Of a stretch of 64,000 nucleotides of DNA, positions 1 to 8,888 are shown piece after piece. The notes below the pieces were generated by a model. That model saw only the letters and a program-made list of their open reading frames with translations. It searched no databases and was not told the origin of the DNA. The position numbers were made by a program, and so were the translations under genes. Origin of the DNA: UBA117 sp049975245 (GTDB lineage: Archaea; Methanobacteriota; Methanobacteria; Methanobacteriales; Methanobacteriaceae); contig JBNGDB010000006.1 of NCBI GenBank assembly GCA_049975245.1, positions 47,069 to 111,068 on the forward strand. Reading direction: 5' to 3'. Positions within the stretch are counted from its first letter, which is position 1. The number at the start of each line of letters is the position of its first letter.

Positions 1-369
1 ACGGGTTACACATACTCTTCCATCTTTTTTTGATTTTCCAAATGCAAAAGCATTTGGTATTCCAATTTCAGATATTCCAATCTTTGGTTTGGGAATTCCT
101 GCATTATATGCTAATTCTTCAACCATTCTGTGTAAATTTGGCGCTTCTGCCTCGGACACATAACGGACCCTCATCAAAGATTCTACCATTACTGGACCTA
201 ATAAATATTGGACAATTACAATTACAACTGCAAATAATCCAAATGTTAATGGGCCTCCAAATCCAAAATAATAACTTATAGCTGCGATTAGCGCGTAAAG
301 CAGACCAAACAATAGTACTGTGGCAAACCATAATCGGAGTCTTAATTTCCAAATACTTGAACCGTTCAT
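1..369 (-). CDS. htpX: HtpX-family M48 zinc metalloprotease, 3' part cut off by window edge
   Basis: Reading the minus strand from the ATG at 369 gives an open frame of 123 codons that runs off the left edge. Residues about 10-35 and 40-62 are two hydrophobic membrane segments. They are followed by the stretch conserved in HtpX proteases (LHRMVEELA, AGIPKPKIGI, IPNAFAFG). The HEXXH zinc site would lie just beyond the edge, so the catalytic residues are not seen. An AGAGGT-type ribosome binding site precedes the ATG. HtpX enzymes are membrane-bound quality-control proteases that cleave misfolded membrane proteins from the cytoplasmic side. Family assignment is from the N-terminal third only. 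Confidence 0.85.
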   Translation of the reverse strand, partial: MNGSSIWKLRLRLWFATVLLFGLLYALIAAISYYFGFGGPLTFGLFAVVIVIVQYLLGPVMVESLMRVRYVSEAEAPNLHRMVEELAYNAGIPKPKIGISEIGIPNAFAFGKSKKDGRVCVTR

Positions 370-732
370 TTAAACATCTACCTCTTTATTGTTCTGTATT
401 TTGCATAATTAATCAAATTCATACTTCATTAATTTAAATATAACTTTAATACATTAATTAAGATTAGTTTTTCCTAATAATCTTAAAGTTAATATTTGTA
501 ATTAAAATATTATATTTTAACTATAAATAATTTATCATTATACATTATGTTTAAATAAATCAAAGGTAAATAAAATAAGAATTATTTATATTGATTAAGA
601 TTATTTTAAATTCTTATAATTAAAAAAAGAAAGTTATTTAAATTAAAAAAATAAATAAAATGGTTAAATTGTTGAAAATTTAATAAAAAAAATTTAATAT
701 ACTGGATTTATAATTTTTATGATGGAGGACCT
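370..732. other. AT-rich intergenic region between divergent htpX and DUF368 gene
   Basis: This stretch of about 360 bases is strongly AT-rich and separates two divergent genes, so it should carry the promoters of both. Several TATA-like runs are present, but the background is too AT-rich to choose between them. I see no open frame with a ribosome binding site and no structured RNA. Confidence 0.5.
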
Positions 733-1623
733 ATGAAAAAAAATTGGATGTCAATGGAAACTTTTCTTATATTTTTACGAGGACTATTCATGGGTACTGC
801 GGACATCATACCCGGAGTTTCTGGTGGAACCATAGCATTAATTACCGGTATATACGAAAGATTGATACACGCCATTAGTAAAATCGATTTTAAATTCTTC
901 CTGTTTCTGATTAAGGGCGATTTTAAAAGTTTTAAAAAAAATGCAATACAAGAAATAGATTTTGAATTATTTATTCCCTTACTGGCTGGTATAGGACTGG
1001 CTATTCTTACCATGTCCAAGGTCATATCATATCTTTTAGCAAATTTTCCAGCCCCAACCTTTGCCTTCTTCTTTGGATTAATTTTATCCTCTGCCATATT
1101 TGTTTATGGTCACGTAGATGAACTAAATATCAAGAATATTTCATTTGTGATTATAGGATTCATATTTGCTGTTATTTTTGTGGGTTTAAACCCAATAGAA
1201 GCTAACCATTCGCTACCTATAATCTTCTTATCAGGAGCGGTAGCTATATGTGCCATGATACTACCGGGAATTTCAGGAGCTTTCATATTACTCCTTTTAA
1301 ATCAATATGAATATATGATAAATGTTTTGAACAATTTACAGTTACTGGAGATAATCACTTTTGGTGCAGGTGCATTGATCGGAATATTATCATTTTCTAG
1401 AATACTTGATTATCTACTTACAAACCATAAATCAATTACCATGGCCTTCCTAGTTGGTTTGATGGTCGGAACATTAAGACTGCCCTATGAAAAAATTGTA
1501 GTAAGTATGGACTCAACATGGCCCATTTTAGCCGCGGGAATATTTGGTTTTGTACTAGTTTTTATATTGGAGAAAAAATTTGAAGGAGAAACAAATCCCG
1601 AACATAGATTATTTAAAAAATAA
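733..1623 (+). CDS. DUF368 polyprenyl-phosphate transporter family membrane protein
   Basis: A 296-residue polytopic membrane protein with about eight hydrophobic segments. Two internally repeated signatures, PGVSGGT near residue 27 and PGISGA near residue 180, are the marks of the DUF368 family. Bacterial members (PopT) return undecaprenyl phosphate across the membrane for cell-wall synthesis. In an archaeon the inferred cargo would be a dolichyl/polyprenyl phosphate carrier used for pseudomurein or surface glycan assembly. A GGAGG site lies directly upstream of the ATG. It is apparently monocistronic: the next gene is convergent. Family assignment is solid; the archaeal substrate is inference. 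Confidence 0.85.
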   Translation: MKKNWMSMETFLIFLRGLFMGTADIIPGVSGGTIALITGIYERLIHAISKIDFKFFLFLIKGDFKSFKKNAIQEIDFELFIPLLAGIGLAILTMSKVISYLLANFPAPTFAFFFGLILSSAIFVYGHVDELNIKNISFVIIGFIFAVIFVGLNPIEANHSLPIIFLSGAVAICAMILPGISGAFILLLLNQYEYMINVLNNLQLLEIITFGAGALIGILSFSRILDYLLTNHKSITMAFLVGLMVGTLRLPYEKIVVSMDSTWPILAAGIFGFVLVFILEKKFEGETNPEHRLFKK

Positions 1624-1695
1624 TACGTACATTAACAAAAAATAGGTAAAAGCCTAAAAAAATAGATGATTAATAAAAAAATTATGAATTCAGAT

Positions 1696-2265
1696 TTATT
1701 TTACCTTTGATAAATCTTTATAAGCACGGCTAAGACTATTTAAAACATGTTTTCTAATTTCAGGGTCTTTATCGTCTATAAAATCAACTAATGCATCAAT
1801 GGCTGCCGATGGCCCTCCTATTTCGGCAAAGTTCCAGGAGTTCATAGCGATTAAATAATAAGCTTCTTCATCTATATTTTTAGCTTTCCAGCCAATATGC
1901 ATCAATGATAGAGCTGCTTCCTTTCTAACTTGTTTATCCTCATCTTTTAAAGTATCAATTAAAGGCAGTATGGCTTCTTTATCCATTAACTTTCCTAAAG
2001 ATCTGGCAGCGCTGGCCCTTACAACATTCTCTTCAAATTTTAAAGCACTAATTAAAGGGTCTAATGCCGGTTTTCCTATTTTGATTAGAGCTTTTTCAGT
2101 TTTATTTCTTATGCGTTGATTTTCATCATTTAATAACTTAATTAATGAATCAACTGCTTTATCATTACCCATATTCCCTAAAGCTTCAACTGCTACTCTT
2201 CGAACACTAGAATCTTCATCTTCTAATTTTTTGACTATATAATCGACAATCTGTTCCTTCTCCAT
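1696..2265 (-). CDS. HEAT-repeat protein (PBS-lyase type repeats)
   Basis: A 189-residue soluble protein built from about five HEAT-like repeats of about 31 residues, each with a VRRVAVEALGNMG-like helix pair (residues 20-32, 51-63, 82-93, 113-125 and 165-178). Such proteins are alpha-solenoid scaffolds; some relatives attach or remove phycobilin, but most archaeal ones have no assigned role. There is no membrane segment or catalytic motif. A strong GGAGG site precedes the ATG. It stands alone between a convergent and a co-directional gene, so context does not define a partner. Confidence 0.8.
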   Translation of the reverse strand: MEKEQIVDYIVKKLEDEDSSVRRVAVEALGNMGNDKAVDSLIKLLNDENQRIRNKTEKALIKIGKPALDPLISALKFEENVVRASAARSLGKLMDKEAILPLIDTLKDEDKQVRKEAALSLMHIGWKAKNIDEEAYYLIAMNSWNFAEIGGPSAAIDALVDFIDDKDPEIRKHVLNSLSRAYKDLSKVK

Positions 2266-2400
2266 AATCTGCCTCCATTATACTATATTAATAATAATTT
2301 TGAATTTAGAAACATATTAATCCTTCGATTAATAATAATGAACAGTAAAATAAATATTAATTTTAATTAAAATTTCTCAATTGTTGAAAAAGTGAATTCA

Positions 2401-3336
2401 TTATTTATATTTAGTGAATATTCCCGGGTTAAAACCTTGCTTACGTATAAGTTCTGAATCATTAATATCTAATTTAGATTTTTGAGTGGGCGGTATAGGG
2501 CTTCCTTTATGAGCAAAAATAATGCCACTTTTTTTGTTAGCACCTAAAAATTTACCAGCATTACCATTTATGATTAAAGTACCAGAAATCATGTCAATAC
2601 CAGTAAAATCGTCAGTGTTTCCATTGATAATAACCAGACCACCATTTAATAATGCACCAGTATTTCTGCCTGCGTTTCCATTAATTCTTACCCTTCCTCT
2701 TCGCATGAGTATTCCTGTACTTAAATCCACATTACCATTTAAAACTATGTCAGCTTCTTTATCTAATCTGGCGCCAACCGTGTCTTTAACTGTGCCGTCA
2801 TTTATTAACAGCATATTATTTAAAAGCTGGCATTTTATTAATTTTTCACCATTTAAACCATTAGAAATTATATCTGTTATTGATTTAAACTTTTTATATC
2901 CATTCTTATCAGATTCAACCTGTATTAAGTTACCTATAGGTTCTTTAATTTCTCCTTTAACATATAATGAACCTTTAACCATGCTTATACCCATTCTAGT
3001 ATCCACACTTCCATCCACTATAACATTGCCCACGTTTACTTCTTCTCCACTTCCTCCAAAATATTTTAAATCAACACCCATACTGGAACATAATCTATGG
3101 CCTACATCTCCAATTATATTAACATCCCCACCAGTTTTGAGGTGTTCTACCACGTCATGAAAAGTGTATTCAGAATTTGGAATCTTCCAATCTGGTGATA
3201 ATTTTTCCCCTTTATGCTGCCAGATGAAATTATAAGTAAAATCGCATAAACAATCAACCGGCTCTTTAAGCTCAATAACAATTGTTTCACCGTTAGTAGA
3301 ATTATCCTTGGGCTTTTTACCGAAAACTTTTAGCAT
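2401..3336 (-). CDS. Orphan GXGXG-motif protein related to FwdC / glutamate synthase alpha C-terminal domain
   Basis: A 311-residue protein. From about residue 90 to 285 it carries repeated G-x-x-x-G-x-x-x-x-G units (for example VNVGNVIVDGSV, GNAGRNTGALLNGG, GNTDDFTGIDMISG) typical of the right-handed beta-helix of FwdC and the GltB C-terminal domain. It is longer than FwdC because of an 85-residue N-terminal region. There is no neighbouring formylmethanofuran dehydrogenase or glutamate synthase gene, so it is likely a free-standing paralogue. The GGGG site before the ATG supports the start. In FwdC the fold is structural and supports formate transfer; its role here is unknown. Confidence 0.75.
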   Translation of the reverse strand: MLKVFGKKPKDNSTNGETIVIELKEPVDCLCDFTYNFIWQHKGEKLSPDWKIPNSEYTFHDVVEHLKTGGDVNIIGDVGHRLCSSMGVDLKYFGGSGEEVNVGNVIVDGSVDTRMGISMVKGSLYVKGEIKEPIGNLIQVESDKNGYKKFKSITDIISNGLNGEKLIKCQLLNNMLLINDGTVKDTVGARLDKEADIVLNGNVDLSTGILMRRGRVRINGNAGRNTGALLNGGLVIINGNTDDFTGIDMISGTLIINGNAGKFLGANKKSGIIFAHKGSPIPPTQKSKLDINDSELIRKQGFNPGIFTKYK

Positions 3337-3439
3337 TTAATTTCCCCTTACACAATTATACCATCAAAATTTTTAACATAACTATTTTAATACTTCAATC
3401 TTTATTAGCCTATTGATTTAGATATTATAACGATAATTT

Positions 3440-4144
3440 ATGCCAAAAGATGTATTGAAATATTTGAACAATATAAATGTAGACACCCGTTTTGTTAGCT
3501 TAGTAGACAATAAAGTTTATATTAACAATTTAAGGTTTTCAAAGTTTTCAAAACGAAAAGAAAAAGTATTTATAAATAGATTTCCAGATTTTAACGTGAT
3601 AAGGTCCAAAATATTTCAAAAAATATATAGCCGTGCATCAAAACTCTTAGTGAAGAATATTAAACCACATCAAACAATATTCATTCTTAATGGCAATGGT
3701 CCATTAGATTTTGCTCTATATACTGTATTGGAACCTTATCAAAGAAAATATGGTATTAAAATTGTTAAAGGCGATTCTATGCACGAAATTAATAATTTTC
3801 CGGTTGATTTGGTTGCTAAAACTTTAAATCTGGATGATGAAGTCGAGAATATATTAAATAATATTTTAAATGGAGAAAAAATTGATTTAATCAGTGCCCA
3901 AGAATGTTACTGGGAAGATATAACTAATGAAGAGGGAACTCATAAATCAATTAGATTAATATACCCTCTATTGAATGTGCCTACAAGCTGGATTTATTCC
4001 TGGTTAAATATAAAATCCGATAATGATAGTAAGGATGTTTTACCCCGATCTCTCCTTAATTTTTTAGAAGAACACGTACCAGATGTAAGGGAAAATATAT
4101 ATAAATCTGCATTATTTGTGATTGAAAATAGAATAGAAAATTAA
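3440..4144 (+). CDS. Uncharacterised protein, possibly a degenerate PP-loop ATPase relative
   Basis: A 234-residue soluble protein that I do not recognise with certainty. Its order of elements is suggestive of the tRNA-thiolation PP-loop family (NcsA/TtuA-like). A beta-strand and glycine loop (FILNGNGPLDFAL, about residues 82-94) sit where the SGGxDS loop would be. A later segment (RLIYPLLNVPTSWIYSWL, about 175-192) resembles the 'RPLxxVPExEV' region of those enzymes. The signature SGG-DS residues are missing, so it is either a degenerate non-catalytic paralogue or an unrelated methanogen protein. No clear SD precedes the ATG. Confidence 0.45.
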   Translation: MPKDVLKYLNNINVDTRFVSLVDNKVYINNLRFSKFSKRKEKVFINRFPDFNVIRSKIFQKIYSRASKLLVKNIKPHQTIFILNGNGPLDFALYTVLEPYQRKYGIKIVKGDSMHEINNFPVDLVAKTLNLDDEVENILNNILNGEKIDLISAQECYWEDITNEEGTHKSIRLIYPLLNVPTSWIYSWLNIKSDNDSKDVLPRSLLNFLEEHVPDVRENIYKSALFVIENRIEN

Positions 4145-4206
4145 AATAAGAAAAATAGATAGAGTATATAATACAATTAATCAGCCGCCGTAAATTAATC
4201 TAAATG

Positions 4207-5715
4207 CTAATTAAAGCTGAATAATGATGATTGTCCATCTTTTTTTTCAGATTTTTTTTCTTTATTTTTTGTAGAATTTAAGTTTTTATCTTTATCTGCT
4301 TTTTTACTTTTAACTGGTTTATTCTTAATATTCTCTTTAATGGCACTTTTTTTGTTTTTAGGTTTTTTTTCTTTTAAATTACTTTTTCCTGACTTTTCAG
4401 GCTTTTTAGATGACTTTTTTGTTTTTCTGTTTGAATAGAGTGTTGAGCCATAATCATCTTTCTGTTTTGGAATTTTTTTAGATTTTTTCTTTTGTTTAGA
4501 TTTTTTTACTTTAATTTTTCTTGATCTAAAAAGTTTAACTTCTGCATCATCTAAGTCAAAATAATTGACCAGATCGTATGCTGTTTCATCGTCCTGGAAC
4601 ATGAACTCATAATATGGAAACTGATATATGGCTTCTTTTTTAGAAATATGCAATTTTTCTCCGAATTTTTGAGCTACTCTGTCTTTTAAATCTCTTTTGC
4701 TCCTGCTCTTTGAAAGTAAGCTGTAAACTGATGATGAACCATATCTGGTAAATTTTCGATAAGTATCATCCTTTGCTAAGGCCACGCCTAAACCCATTAA
4801 ATCAAAGGAATATCTCCAGTAGGTATAATCACGGGTGTTAAATGCTCTTCCAAAATTTATATCAGCTAGAGAGATCATATCATATGCTTTTTCAATTTCA
4901 TAATTTTTTTCGTATTCCTTGGGAATATTTTCTGTTATTAATTCGAATACGAATTTAGGATCTTCATCTAAATGCATAGCATCTTTAACATGCCTTATAT
5001 TTTTACTTTTAAGAACTGTTCTAACTGAATCGAATATGTTAGAGACTTCATCCTTCTGTGATATCGTTTCCAAATCTTCTGATGTAATATTTTCCTGTCC
5101 TTTAGCCATTAATTCCAAGTCATTTATGGCTGATCTTAGATCACCACTAGATCTTTTGGCTAAATTCTTTAGGACTTCTCCTTCACATTTTAAACCTTCT
5201 TTTTCACATATTCTCCTTAAATAGGCGGCTATGGAATTAGTATGTACGTTTTTAATGTTAATGACTTTACACTTAGGTTTAATACTTTTAATCCTTTTAC
5301 TATAAGGATCGTTGGCCGTCATTACCACTGGATGTTTACCTTCTTTAATTATTTTATTTATTGCGCGTGCTCCACCACGATCATCCCTTCCATGAATACC
5401 GTCCACTTCATCAAGTATAATTACTTTATATCCCTTATTGAAAAGTGAACGAGTTGCTGAAGCCTCACCAATGGTGTTCATTATCACATCATAGGAACGC
5501 TTATCACTAGCATTTAATTCTATGTAATCTGTAAATTCACTGGCAATAATGTGAGCTATAGTTGTTTTCCCGGTTCCCGGTGGTCCTACTAACATGAGAC
5601 ATTTCTGAGGATTTTCCTCTTTCCAATTATCAATCCATTCAGATATCTCTTTTTTGGCCTTTAAATTTCCGGCTATCTCGTCTAAATTTTTCGGACGATA
5701 TTTTTCTGTCCACAT
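4207..5715 (-). CDS. rfcL: Replication factor C large subunit (clamp loader)
   Basis: This AAA+ ATPase acts with RfcS to load the PCNA sliding clamp onto primed DNA. Residues 1-12 hold the RFC box (MWTEKYRPKNLD). Walker A is GPPGTGKT (about 45-52) and Walker B is ILDEVDG (about 99-105). The last 100 residues are an extremely Lys-rich tail ending in QSSLFSFN, a C-terminal PCNA-interacting (PIP) box at residues 495-502. At 502 residues it has the size of Methanobacteriales RfcL, with no intein. Its ATG directly abuts the stop of rfcS, so the pair is one translationally coupled operon. Confidence 0.97.
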   Translation of the reverse strand: MWTEKYRPKNLDEIAGNLKAKKEISEWIDNWKEENPQKCLMLVGPPGTGKTTIAHIIASEFTDYIELNASDKRSYDVIMNTIGEASATRSLFNKGYKVIILDEVDGIHGRDDRGGARAINKIIKEGKHPVVMTANDPYSKRIKSIKPKCKVINIKNVHTNSIAAYLRRICEKEGLKCEGEVLKNLAKRSSGDLRSAINDLELMAKGQENITSEDLETISQKDEVSNIFDSVRTVLKSKNIRHVKDAMHLDEDPKFVFELITENIPKEYEKNYEIEKAYDMISLADINFGRAFNTRDYTYWRYSFDLMGLGVALAKDDTYRKFTRYGSSSVYSLLSKSRSKRDLKDRVAQKFGEKLHISKKEAIYQFPYYEFMFQDDETAYDLVNYFDLDDAEVKLFRSRKIKVKKSKQKKKSKKIPKQKDDYGSTLYSNRKTKKSSKKPEKSGKSNLKEKKPKNKKSAIKENIKNKPVKSKKADKDKNLNSTKNKEKKSEKKDGQSSLFSFN

Positions 5716-6681
5716 TTAATCTGCCCTAGACTTTGATAAAAACTTAGTAAGAAGAGCCTCCAGCTGAATTCTGGGATTTGCACCTTCTCTTATTCTGAAA
5801 TCATATTCACTAATATTGGTAATAATATCCATATAAGTCTCTTCATCAATTGAATCCTGCATTGACATTCGTGATATTTCCTGGTAAATCTGAGTAACCA
5901 TATCTTCTCCACTTATTCCTTGAACAACCATAACCTCCCTTAAAATATTACGGGCCCCTAAAAAGTCCCCACTCAAAGCCTTGTTAATCATTTTTTTAAC
6001 ATCTTTAGGTCGGGCTTTGGATACAACTTCGTGGACACTTTCTTCTGTTACCTTTTCAGTAACTGAAGCTGATGCTTGTAGAATATTTATCGCTTTTCTC
6101 ACATCTCCTTCAGCAAAATAAACAATACTCTCAATAGCTTTGGTATCAATGTCCAGATCTTCTGCTTCGGCAATTACCTCCAATCTTTTGATGATATGAT
6201 TACCCTTTACTGGACTAAATCTGAAGATGGCACATCGTGATTGGATAGGATCAATAATTTTAGAGGAATAATTACAGGAAAGAATAAAAGAAGAGGTTTT
6301 GGTATACATTTCCATTTCACGCCTTAATGCGTGTTGAGCATCCTTGGTCATGTTGTCTACTTCATCTAAAAATATAATTCTAAAGGGTGCGCCTACTGGT
6401 TTCAATCGGCAGAAATTCTTAATATTGGTTCTAACTGTATCGATACCCCGTGCATCAGAAGCATTTAACTCTAAAAAGTTTTGTCTCCAATATTCTCCTA
6501 AAACTGATTTAGCTAATGCTAAAGCTGTAGTGGTTTTACCTACTCCCGCAGGACCGGTAAACATTAGATTAGGCATGCTTTTATCATCAACATATCTTTT
6601 GAGTCTCTGTACAATATGATCTTGACCTACTATATCGTCTAAATTACTTGGTCTGTATTTTTCTACCCACGGCCCTGTCAT
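5716..6681 (-). CDS. rfcS: Replication factor C small subunit
   Basis: A 321-residue AAA+ clamp-loader subunit. RFC boxes are visible in order: WVEKYRPSNLDDIVGQ, Walker A GPAGVGKTT (about 43-51), Walker B FLDEVDNM (about 103-110), sensor 1 ILSCNYS and the arginine-finger motif PIQSRC (about 145-150). It forms the core oligomer that RfcL completes. GGTGAT lies just before the ATG. It is the first gene of the rfcS-rfcL operon; the same pair next to aroE is known in Methanothermobacter. No intein interrupts the P-loop. Confidence 0.98.
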   Translation of the reverse strand: MTGPWVEKYRPSNLDDIVGQDHIVQRLKRYVDDKSMPNLMFTGPAGVGKTTTALALAKSVLGEYWRQNFLELNASDARGIDTVRTNIKNFCRLKPVGAPFRIIFLDEVDNMTKDAQHALRREMEMYTKTSSFILSCNYSSKIIDPIQSRCAIFRFSPVKGNHIIKRLEVIAEAEDLDIDTKAIESIVYFAEGDVRKAINILQASASVTEKVTEESVHEVVSKARPKDVKKMINKALSGDFLGARNILREVMVVQGISGEDMVTQIYQEISRMSMQDSIDEETYMDIITNISEYDFRIREGANPRIQLEALLTKFLSKSRAD

Positions 6682-6915
6682 TTAATCACCATCACTCTTT
6701 TAAACTTTTCAAATTTATTAATCTGTAATTTTTATCTCCAGTTGTTAAGATAATAAATATTAATTATGGATATTTTTTAATTGTAGATTTTTTAAATATC
6801 TTTTAATGTAATTAAAATTAGTTACTTCACGGGCATAAATTTATTTATCCAATATAAAAATATATAAAAGATTTTTTAAATGCTAATTTTTGCAGTTCAA
6901 ATAGGGTTAAAGTAA

Positions 6916-7758
6916 TTATTTTATTTTTAATGCAGTTTCAAATATTTTTACAGGAGGTTTGATGCCTGTCCAGATATGGAAAGATTCAATTCCTTGATAA
7001 ATTAACATTTTTATTCCGGATATTGTTTTGGCGCCAATTTTTTCTGCTTCTGTTAGTAAACCTGTTTTTAAAGGATTATAAACTAGATCCATTACTATTA
7101 GATCTGGATGCATATCCTCAGCAGAGGCGACAGGTTTTTCTTTTACATGGGGATACATTCCTATTGGTGTGGTGTCAATTAGAATGTCTGCATTATCTAA
7201 TTCTTTTTTAAATTTACTTCCAAGATCTAAAGCATCAACATCTCCGCCGATACTGCCTATAATATCATCCCTAAGTTTGACTGCTTTTTCAGGTGTTCTA
7301 TTAGCAATTATTATTTCTCCCGAGTTATGAAGGACCATTTCAAATGCTGCTGCCCGTGCGGCTCCCCCGGCCCCGGTTATAATTATTTTTTTATTTTTAA
7401 TTGAAGTAATTTCTTCCAAAGATTTAACAAGACCTATACCATCGGTATTGTATCCTTTGATCATATTATCCTCAAATTTTATTGTATTTACCGCCCCTAT
7501 TAGTTGAGCTGATTGATCTAAAAAATCAGTTAAATCCATTATTGTTCTCTTGTGAGGTATGGTAACATTCAAACCTTTAATATTAAGATTTTGGGCCCCA
7601 ATAATAGATTTAGTGAGATTATCTGATTTAACATTAAAAGGAACATATACGTAATCTAATTTTAATTTTTTAAAAGCTGCATTGTGCATTATTGGAGATA
7701 AACTATGTTCCACTGGATCTCCAATTAAACCTACAACATTCGTTTTACCAGTTATCAT
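6916..7758 (-). CDS. aroE: Shikimate dehydrogenase (NADP+)
   Basis: A 280-residue enzyme of the common aromatic pathway that reduces 3-dehydroshikimate to shikimate. The N-terminal substrate domain has the EHSLSPIMHN motif (about 16-25) and NVTIPHK with the catalytic Lys (about 64-70). The NADP-binding domain has GAGGAARA (about 129-136) and NRTPEKA (about 152-158). Length and motif order are standard. It follows the same strand as rfcS-rfcL but is separated by about 230 bases, so it is probably transcribed from its own promoter. Confidence 0.97.
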   Translation of the reverse strand: MITGKTNVVGLIGDPVEHSLSPIMHNAAFKKLKLDYVYVPFNVKSDNLTKSIIGAQNLNIKGLNVTIPHKRTIMDLTDFLDQSAQLIGAVNTIKFEDNMIKGYNTDGIGLVKSLEEITSIKNKKIIITGAGGAARAAAFEMVLHNSGEIIIANRTPEKAVKLRDDIIGSIGGDVDALDLGSKFKKELDNADILIDTTPIGMYPHVKEKPVASAEDMHPDLIVMDLVYNPLKTGLLTEAEKIGAKTISGIKMLIYQGIESFHIWTGIKPPVKIFETALKIK

Positions 7759-8098
7759 TATACCACATAATAAATTCTAACTAGTAAAGATTTATTCAAA
7801 CTAATTAATAAATTAAATATTAAATCCCAGATATTTATATAAATTATAACTGATTTTAGAACGGATTTTATATAAGTTTGTACATAAAACTAATAAAATT
7901 AGTATTTATAATTAAAAATATAATAATTGGATTTATTAAATTAAAGGAACTATTAAATTAATATTTTATGAATATTAACTTAATTAGAAAATGTAAATTA
8001 ATAAATATTTAAAAAAATAATGAATAAATTTTAAATTAATAAAAAATAAATAGATAAATATTAATCATCCAAATTATTATAAGATATTGGGGGATAAT
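7759..8098. other. Divergent promoter region between aroE and the HARP gene
   Basis: About 340 very AT-rich bases between divergent genes. A palindromic TATA-like element (TTTATATAAA, 7834-7843) is well placed for aroE on the minus strand. Another, TTTTATATAAG, near 7868-7878 faces the plus strand but is far from the HARP gene. No additional open frame with a ribosome binding site was found. Confidence 0.45.
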
Positions 8099-8761
8099 AT
8101 GCCAGCTAAACAAAGATTTGTTCTTGATACAACTGCATTTACTGATAATCAAATTCGTGATCAACTGGGAGATGGGGAATTATCAAAAACTGTTGATGTT
8201 CTTCTAGATCTGATAGCTCGTTCAAGAATTAAACTGAATATGAGTTGTCACATGCCCCCCATCACATATAAAGAATTTTTAGATTACATGGCCAGATATG
8301 AATGTCCAAATGATATTTTAATCAAAGCAGATACTTGGATTGTCAAAAAAAGTCCAAATCGGTATGATACAAAAATTCCATCAGAGATATTTTATGAATA
8401 TGTGCACGATATGAGAGAGAGGATGAATAAGGGCATGAGAATATCGGAGAGTGCAATATGGGAAGCTGCAGTAGAATCCATGGTTATGGCGTCAAGAGGT
8501 CAGAAAAAAACTGAAATTGAAGTTAATGTGATTGGTAAGGCCATCAAAGATTTCAGGAAAAAATATAGGGCCGCTCTTAGAAAGGGTACACTAGATAGTG
8601 CCCCTGATCTTGATGTTTTACTGCTGGCTAAGGAGTTATGTGCCGGTGTTGTGGCAGCAGATGAAGGTATTAAGGTCTGGGCTGAAAGATTGGGACTGAG
8701 ATTTTTAAGTGCAAAATCTTTCCCTAAAATGCTTAAAGAGTATTTAAAATTCTACGAATAA
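8099..8761 (+). CDS. HARP-type RNA-free ribonuclease P (formerly 'RNA ligase partner', UPF0278)
   Basis: A PIN-like protein of 220 residues. The acidic site begins with FVLDTTAF near the N-terminus and continues with DLDVLLLAKELCAGVVAADEGIKVW near the C-terminus (conserved Asp residues). It matches the family first called RNA ligase partner and now known as HARP (homologs of Aquifex RNase P), which removes 5' leaders from pre-tRNA without an RNA subunit. An in-frame TTG at 8087 exists, but GGGGG sits between it and the ATG at 8099, so I choose the ATG. The next gene is hisS. Confidence 0.88.
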   Translation: MPAKQRFVLDTTAFTDNQIRDQLGDGELSKTVDVLLDLIARSRIKLNMSCHMPPITYKEFLDYMARYECPNDILIKADTWIVKKSPNRYDTKIPSEIFYEYVHDMRERMNKGMRISESAIWEAAVESMVMASRGQKKTEIEVNVIGKAIKDFRKKYRAALRKGTLDSAPDLDVLLLAKELCAGVVAADEGIKVWAERLGLRFLSAKSFPKMLKEYLKFYE

Positions 8762-8824
8762 TTAAATATACATTTTTTAAATGATTCTCATAATGTCAAA
8801 TTTGTAGTATTGTCCAAAAAAATT

Positions 8825-8835
8825 CCATATAATTA
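8825..8835 (+). promoter_or_regulatory. Candidate TATA box for hisS operon
   Basis: CCATATAATTA lies about 60 bases ahead of hisS in a gap of about 125 bases after the HARP stop. That spacing would give a leader of about 30 bases. Sequence background is AT-rich, so this is tentative. Confidence 0.35.
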
Positions 8836-8888
8836 TTTTTTAATTTGAGTAGATAATTTTCGACGACTTTTATTACGGAGGACGTATA

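Noticed and set aside
2522..3160. 212-codon open frame on the plus strand
   Set aside because: It lies entirely opposite the GXGXG protein, has no ribosome binding site, and its low-complexity Pro/Leu/Ser translation is the usual mirror of a Gly/Asn-rich beta-helix gene.
8087..8098. TTG start for the HARP gene
   Set aside because: The GGGGG between TTG and the following ATG is positioned as ribosome binding site for the ATG, and the conserved N-terminus begins just after it.
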